Both the position numbers and the translations under genes were made by a program. From contig JAMPIT010000258.1 in NCBI GenBank assembly GCA_026261815.1, positions 11,027,501-11,091,500 on the forward strand: a stretch of 64,000 nucleotides of DNA, read 5' to 3'. Under the pieces are notes generated by a model that worked only from the letters and a program-made list of their open reading frames with translations, was not told where the DNA came from and made no database searches. Shown piece by piece: positions 48,981 through 64,000 of the stretch. How positions within the stretch are numbered: the first letter of the stretch is position 1; every line of letters begins with the position of its first letter. The DNA is from Monarcha castaneiventris obscurior. Taxonomy: Eukaryota; Chordata; Aves; Passeriformes; Monarchidae.

Positions 48981-49830
48981 CACCACTGTTATCCCCTTGG
49001 CCGGCACTGCCCTGACCTCCCACCAAAAGCCTGTTGCTGTGGCTGGCCTCTGCCCAGACTGGGCTCCCAAAGGACAGCGAATTCCTAGGGCTTACAGTTG
49101 CCCGGGGCTGCAGAGGACCACTGCAGCAGCCACAGAAGAATCGGACCATGCAGGGCTCCCGAAGCACGGGGTAGGAGCCCCCAGGAACAAGCTGCACAAG
49201 AGGCTGCAAAATGCTCACGGCTCAGGGTACCCGTTCTGCCAGGCACGGCACAGCCCCTGGGCATGGGCCGGACAGGACACGCACCCCACCTGCAGCCTGG
49301 GAGTGCGCCCGGGGACCAGAGCCCGGGGGATGGGGGCTGGGAGCGCGGGGCTGCCTGCGGGCACCGCCGGGGTCAGACTCCTGCCCGCCCTGCAGAAGGG
49401 AAGACGAACATTTTATGGTAAAATATGCAGAGCATGGGACAAAAGGAGAGAGGGCTTCTCGCATAATGAGACGCTGTCAGAGACGAGCTCCCCAGGAAAC
49501 CAATTAAGAGGGCGCTTTGCGTGTGTCAGGCCAACACCTGGCAAAATCCCCTCTCCCAGAGCGGATTCCAGCCGCGCGGTGCCGCGCGCCCCCAGCACGC
49601 CCCTGTCCCGCGGACCCTCTGGCGAGGCCGGGAACCCCACGCGTGTCCCCGGTAGCCTCTGCCTGCCGGGGCGCGGCGTGGGGCCGCTCACCAGGGCCGC
49701 GGGCACGTCCCGGAGCGCTCAGTGCCGAGCCCAGCACCGCCCCGCCGGCGGGCCGGGGCCGCCCCCGCGGGACGCGCTGCCCGGAGCGGCCGCGGGAGCA
49801 CCGCCCCCGCCCCGCCCGGCCCGGCCCGCC

Positions 49831-50026
49831 ATGGCGCTGCGCTTCTCCGCCAACCTCTCGTGGCTCTTCCCGGAGCTCCCGGGGCTGCCGGCGCGGCTGG
49901 AAGCGGCGGCAGCCGCCGGGTTCGGGGCGGTGGAGGCGGCTTGGCCGGCGGGCTGCCCAGCGCAGGAGCTGCGGGCCGCGGCGGAGCGGGCGGGGGTGCG
50001 GATCGCGCTGCTCAACACCCCCCCCG
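49831..50026 (+). CDS. HYI: HYI exon 1 (residues 1-65)
   Basis: This exon holds the initiator ATG and the first barrel strand (SANLSWLFPELPGLPAR). It ends inside the glycine codon of NTPPG at a GTACGG donor, phase 1. The stretch EAAAAAGFGAVEAAWPAG is richer in alanine than the human protein, which fits the local GC richness. Confidence 0.95.
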
Positions 50027-52757
50027 GTACGGCCGCGTCCCGCTGCTCCCCCCGTGCGTGGGTGGCGAGGGCCCTCCGCTGAGCCCGCCGCTCTCTCCCA
50101 GGGGACCAGGAGGCGGGCGAGCTGGGGCTGGCGGCCGTGCCCGGGCGGCAGGCAGCCTTCCGGCAGGCCCTGGAGGCGGCCGTGCACTACGCCAGGGCCG
50201 TGGGCTGCCCCAGGTAGGTGCGAGGCGGGACCCCCGCCCCGGCCTCGCTCCCGTCCCCGCGGCTGCCGGGGGGGCTTCCTCTGCTGCCTTCCAGCTCCCG
50301 CGGTGCGCCCGACTGGAGCTCGCCCTTTGCCCCGCGGTGCCTCCCCCCGCCGGGTCACGGAGCCTCTCCCGGGCAGCATCCCCTGCTCGGCTGCGTCGTG
50401 CCGGAGCCAGCTCGGGGCAGAGCCCGCTGTGCGGGGCCGCGGCCGCAGCGTGCTCGCCGGGAGTGGACCCAGAGCTGCCAGGCACGAGCCTGCCCTGCCC
50501 TTCGCAGTGGAGGCTCTTGTTCCCACCTCCACACAACAGTCCCCAGGATAATCCTCCCTTTTTCCTCCCCAATTGCACCAGTCGTTTCCCCCAGGACACC
50601 ACAACAGTTGCTTTATTGAGGCCACGCTGACTCCAGCACAGCAGAGACACCGTAAAAGATGCAATTAGCCTGGCACAGCTCCCTTCAGAAAACCAACAGT
50701 GCCCTTTTATTCCACTTACTTTGCACCATTCTTTCCTGTTGAAACTCAGTCCAAAGCCCTGTGGAGGGCATGGCCAGGCAGGCGAGAGGCTGCCCAGCGC
50801 CATTTGCACACTGGTAAAGGCAGACTGAAAAGGTTTTTGTTTCTACTGTTCACCTTCCCCCAACGGTGGCTGAAGATGGCTCGGCCCTTGAGCTCTTCAT
50901 GGCAGGGCAGTCCAGCGTGGGGCACTGTCCCCTCCCTGCTCACAGCCAGCAAGCAGTGACACCATGCATGGGGCAGGCCCTGGCAGAAGCAGCACTCCAG
51001 CTGCCCAGCGTACTGGGTTGGGGCCCCCCGAGGAGCAAGACCCCAAGAAAGCTCCAGCCTCAGGGTGAAAGAGCTGAAGGCAGTTGGCAAAAGAAGAAAG
51101 AAGCAAGGTCTGTGATTTGTCAGGCAAAAGGTTCAAAGTCATCCCTCTCTGTACTGAGGTGGGATGGTGCGTATTTGTGTCCTGGCTGGCAGCTCACTGG
51201 CTGCGGTTGTGTCTCCTGCAGGGGAGATGGCTCCTCTTTCCCCCAGCCTGACCCCTTTTTCCATCAGCAGAGGAAGGAGTATTAGATCAGGGTAGCCGCT
51301 TGCAGTTGCTGCCTGTGATTATCTCTCTGTGCCTGTAGGATTCATGTGATGGCTGGGCGGGTTCCCCTGGGCACAGAGCGGGCTGCAGTGGCAGGTGAGA
51401 TGGAAACCACCTTCATTGAGAATCTCCGATACACTGCTGACCTCCTGTCCCAGGTAAGTGACGAATGGGTCCTGCTTTGTGTGTGCAGCTCGTGGGATAC
51501 CCAAGATAGGGAATACCCCACCAGCCTGGCATGAGGAAGTTATGCTTCCTGCTGCAGAGATGACAGGATGCTCCACAGGGTGACATTGCTGTGTTACAGG
51601 AAGACATGATTGGACTGTTGGAGCCTATTAACAACCGCATCACTGACCCTCGCTACTATCTGAACACCCCACAGCATGGTAAGCCAGACACCAAGAGTCT
51701 CCTTCAGAGGAGGAGAAGGATCTCCAAAGTCTGAAAGGCAGAAGATTGCCTCACGAGCAGGCAGATGCTGAGGGAGCACAGTTGATGAAGGGGGGTCCTG
51801 GGGCTTCTCTGCAAAGCTTTGACCCTGGGGGCAATGGTCTCTCATTTCTTGCCCCCTTAGCTGCTGCCATCCTGGAGAAAGTGGGACGGCCCAACCTGAA
51901 GCTGCAGCTGGTGAGTCAGCATTGATGCTCTCTGTGAGGAAAACTTGCACAGGTCCACAGGGGAGTTTTGGTGGCCATGGGCTTGTTAACCCCTCCTGGG
52001 GACATGGGACAGGCACCATAGCACAGCTGTCCTTAACTGCTCACTACTGAACAGCTGCACCCTCCATTTTCCTCTCACCCCCAGGACCTCTTTCACTGCC
52101 AGATCATGGATGGCAATTTGTCACGCAACCTGGAGACGTACTTCCCACTCATTGGTAACGCCCTGTGCCCGACCAACACCACTGCGGCCACTGGGCAGGA
52201 GAGGCTTTGACAGGGCCCTCCTACCCCAGGCTCTGCTGTAGCTGGCTGGGAGTGTGGGGCTACTCTTGGGTCACCTGCTCCCATGGCCAAAGAAGGCTGC
52301 AGGCAGGGCTGCCTTGGGCACGGCCTCTCCCCTTCCCTCCCTAGGTCATATCCAGATTGCACAGGTACCCGGGCGCCACGAGCCCGATAGCCCTGGGGAG
52401 CTGAACTTCCCCTACCTCTTCGAGCTCCTGGAGTCCCTGGGCTACACTGGCTATGTGGGGTGCGAGTATGCTCCGAAGGGTGAGTGGGCTGAGCCCCACG
52501 GGCAGCTCCAAGCACGGACCAGCTGGCTGGGTACTGTGCAAAGACAGGCAGGGCCTGGGGGGCGCAGGTAGTGGGTGTCAGTCCCTGCATGGGGATGAGA
52601 GCTCTGTCCTGAACAGAAGCTGCTGCAGCTTCTCCAGCTGCAGTAGGAGACCATGCCTGTCACTCCAGGAGACACGCTGGAAGGTCTGGGATGGCTGCGA
52701 TCCTACTGGGAAAGCCGAGGGCTACAGCACGGTGGGACCAGCAAGGCAGCCAAGTAA
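49831..52757 (+). CDS. HYI: HYI, putative hydroxypyruvate isomerase (complete, 8 coding exons)
   Basis: The coding exons are 49831-50026, 50102-50213, 51339-51453, 51600-51678, 51861-51910, 52085-52154, 52345-52479 and 52669-52757. They total 846 nt and encode 281 residues plus TAA; the human protein is about 277. Every intron is GT-AG and all phases join. The protein matches the HYI/xylose-isomerase-like TIM barrel family throughout: an N-terminal start MALRFSANLSWLF, LLEPIN near residue 149, DLFH near 185, IQIAQVPG near 211 and VGCEY near 248. By spacing, Glu149, Asp185, Gln211 and Glu248 fit the metal-binding set of bacterial Hyi. The family interconverts hydroxypyruvate and tartronate semialdehyde; the animal enzyme's physiological role is poorly defined. 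The start was chosen because it matches the family N-terminus and has G at -3 and G at +4. SZT2 lies downstream in convergent orientation. Confidence 0.96.
50102..50213 (+). CDS. HYI: HYI exon 2 (residues 66-102)
   Basis: It encodes GDQEAGELGLAAVPGR followed by a helix ending YARAVGCPR. Intron 1 is only 75 nt. The exon is bounded by an AG at 50100-50101 and a GTAGGT donor, phase 2. VPGRQAAFR matches the human protein closely. Confidence 0.95.
50214..51338 (+). other. HYI intron 2 (largest HYI intron)
   Basis: The 1125-nt intron begins in the CpG island and then loses CpG. No further exon is recognised. Two TTTATT hexamers (50612-50617 and 50706-50711) would be AATAAA on the opposite strand. 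Confidence 0.6.
51339..51453 (+). CDS. HYI: HYI exon 3 (residues 103-141)
   Basis: It encodes IHVMAGRVPLGTERAAVAG and the helix ENLRYTADLLSQ, ending in phase 0 at a GTAAGT donor. The acceptor is TGTAG at 51334-51338. Confidence 0.95.
51600..51678 (+). CDS. HYI: HYI exon 4 (residues 142-167)
   Basis: It encodes EDMIGLLEPINNRITDPRYY. The glutamate of LLEPIN (residue 149) lies at the position of the first metal ligand in this barrel family. The exon ends in phase 1 at GTAAGC. Confidence 0.95.
51861..51910 (+). CDS. HYI: HYI exon 5 (residues 168-184)
   Basis: A 50-nt exon encoding AAAILEKVGRPNLKLQL. It ends in phase 0 at GTGAGT and was found by reading the genomic sequence between exons 4 and 6. 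Confidence 0.94.
52085..52154 (+). CDS. HYI: HYI exon 6 (residues 185-207)
   Basis: It encodes DLFHCQIMDGNLSRNLETYF and ends in phase 1 at GTAACG. Asp185 and His188 form the conserved D-x-F-H signature of the family. Confidence 0.95.
52345..52479 (+). CDS. HYI: HYI exon 7 (residues 208-252)
   Basis: It encodes GHIQIAQVPGRHEPDSPGE, then NFPYLFELLESLGYTGYVG and CEYAPK. Gln211 and Glu248 fit the last two metal ligands of the barrel. The exon ends in phase 1 at GTGAGT. Confidence 0.95.
52669..52757 (+). CDS. HYI: HYI exon 8 and stop (residues 253-281)
   Basis: It encodes GDTLEGLGWLRSYWESRG and a short divergent tail ending SKAAK, then TAA at 52755-52757. The GDT-EGL-WLRSYW block matches the human C-terminus; the last ten residues vary between species. 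Confidence 0.94.
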
Positions 52758-52774
52758 AACTAGAAAAATATGAG

Positions 52775-52780
52775 AATAAA
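52775..52780 (+). terminator. HYI polyadenylation signal AATAAA
   Basis: A perfect AATAAA lies 18 nt after the HYI stop codon, so the predicted 3' UTR is very short, with cleavage expected near 52795. Confidence 0.7.
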
Positions 52781-52795
52781 AGACAAAGCAATGGC

Positions 52796-53350
52796 TTAAC
52801 AGAGCACATGTCTTCTCTAGGACTAGGGGAGTGTGGTGGGTGGGATGATTCCTAGAGCGAGGTTAGGAGTATCTATGTCCCTTCCCCAGGCTCTACTAGG
52901 CCAGCCCAAGCTGTTGGACCCTCATCTACACAAGTACCATCTGCAGCGTGTTAGATTTAGGGATGGCTCAGGCACTTGACAACTTTTAATTCCAGGCTGC
53001 AAGGGTGTCCAGGGAGAGGTTTCAAGTCTCCCCTAATAAGGGGAGCATTCCAGCTGGTGCCTGAAGCTGTGGGAAGAATGCTCTGGTCTTCCAGGCACTG
53101 AAGTTCTCAAGGCTGTTGCCAGTGCCCAGCACTGACACTGTAGCAGGGCTGCAAGTGAGGCAAGCCATCCTCTCCCAGGCTGTCCGATCCAAGGTAACAG
53201 CGTGGGAGCTGCCTGCCCATGGACACTCAAGGCTGACTGCCCTGCTGCTCCTGCTCCAGAGCAAGAGTCAGATTCCAGAGCAAACCCAGCCAGTCCCAGA
53301 GCCAAGGCCACTCTGCATCCTCTACAGGCAGCTTTCCACAGCCTACAGTG
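52796..53350. other. HYI/SZT2 convergent intergenic gap
   Basis: About 555 bp lie between the predicted 3' ends of HYI (+) and SZT2 (-). No open frame of note or recognised repeat is seen. A TTTAAT (ATTAAA on the - strand) near 52985 could serve as a more distal SZT2 poly(A) signal. Confidence 0.55.
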
Positions 53351-53372
53351 ACTGAGCAGGGATCTGGTTCAG

Positions 53373-53378
53373 TTTATT
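53373..53378 (-). terminator. SZT2 polyadenylation signal (AATAAA on - strand)
   Basis: TTTATT on the + strand is AATAAA for SZT2, about 574 nt past the stop codon. It implies a 3' UTR of about 0.6 kb ending near 53350-53360. Confidence 0.6.
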
Positions 53379-53951
53379 TCACAGATAAACCAATGGCTCA
53401 AATGTACATCTCCATAAAACCTTCCTGTGATCCAGTTCACCCTTCCTGTCCCATTCGTGCTCTCCTGAGCAAAGCAAAAGGCCAGAAGCAGTTTTCCTCA
53501 CTGCCAGTTCTCCTCCTGCAATCAGGAATCTTTCCTCCTAAAGCCAGAGCACTGTGCAATGCTGCCCTAGGCAGAAGGTGGTGCCATGTGTGCTCCTCAG
53601 TGCCTTCCCAGCAGGCAGAACTCACCTATGGATGCCAAAGCCATGTCCCTGAGAGTTGCTCTGCTTCAGCCAGGCTGCTGCAGCAGCCAAGTTCCTGCCC
53701 TTGCTGTTTGCTTCAAGGCCATTCAGTATCAAACCCACTGAAAACAGCACACGAGGGCCATACCAGCCAGCCAGTGATGATTGCACATCCCCAGGCCCCT
53801 CAGGTCAGTAACCATGTGTGCCACTGGCAGTGCTGCTGCCTGCAGTGCCCACGCACAGGTCCCCCCAGAGACCTGTTCTTCCCCATGGTCACCAACGGCA
53901 CAGCCGTGCTGAGGTCGGAATACGCATTGCTCCAGGATGTGGGTGCCAGTG

Positions 53952-63806
<9,855 letters not shown>

Positions 63807-64000
63807 CTGCACAACATGAAAGGGGCATGGTTACAGCACAAACCCCTCACCGAGGCTGGGAACAAGTTGTCCATGCCACTGCAATGCTGCTTAAATTGAG
63901 ATAACTGGGGGAATGTGCTTTACAGCCTTTCCAGTGCTGGGCAGTGAGGCCCCACGCCCAAGTGTGGTTCAGAGCCCTGCAATCCCAAAAGTTCAAGCAG

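Larger units (their letters stand above)
49550..50490. promoter_or_regulatory. CpG island over the HYI start
   Basis: A dense CpG-rich stretch runs through the presumed HYI promoter, exon 1, intron 1, exon 2 and the start of intron 2. It contains GC-box-like runs such as CCGCCCCCGCCCCGCCC just before the ATG. No TATA box is evident. This is the usual promoter type of a broadly expressed vertebrate gene; the transcription start itself cannot be placed by eye. Confidence 0.8.

Noticed and set aside
49504..50664. 386-codon - strand open frame
   Set aside because: It lies antisense to HYI exons 1 and 2 in the CpG island. The + strand frame is the real, conserved one.

Overview
The window is nuclear DNA from a vertebrate, most likely a bird and probably a songbird. 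The evidence is two intron-rich vertebrate genes, several decayed LINE fragments that read like the CR1 family of birds and reptiles, and a complete solo retroviral LTR whose sequence I recognise from songbird genomes. Species and chromosome cannot be read from the sequence. No bacterial, viral-replicon or CRISPR content is present.

Right third (49.5-64 kb): two genes are arranged tail to tail. HYI (putative hydroxypyruvate isomerase) lies on the + strand. It starts inside a CpG island, and eight exons can be joined into a 281-residue protein with every splice site GT-AG. SZT2 (the large KICSTOR subunit that restrains mTORC1) lies on the - strand. Only its 3' part is inside the window: twelve coding exons joined in frame give the last 644 residues and the stop codon. 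The two 3' ends are roughly 560 bp apart. The same HYI/SZT2 neighbourhood exists on human chromosome 1p34, which supports both calls. One SZT2 intron carries a long CR1 copy whose 3' end stops about 8 bp from a splice donor.

Left three quarters (1-49.5 kb): I find no protein-coding gene. The first 13 kb are AT-rich. The next stretch is mixed and holds CR1 fragments and the solo LTR (16.3-17.3 kb). From about 26 kb the DNA is GC-rich, with short AT-rich islands that carry POU-octamer, homeodomain-dimer and AP-1/CRE-like sites. In mammals the next gene on this side is PTPRF, read away from HYI. The simplest reading is the intergenic regulatory territory between HYI and PTPRF, but that is inference, since no PTPRF exon was recognised. 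Microsatellites, a 39-bp minisatellite and an 11-copy hexamer repeat account for several spurious long open frames.

Nothing here demands a new biological system. The features most worth following are the AT-rich islands, the CR1-to-splice-donor junction, and the LTR with its target-site duplication.
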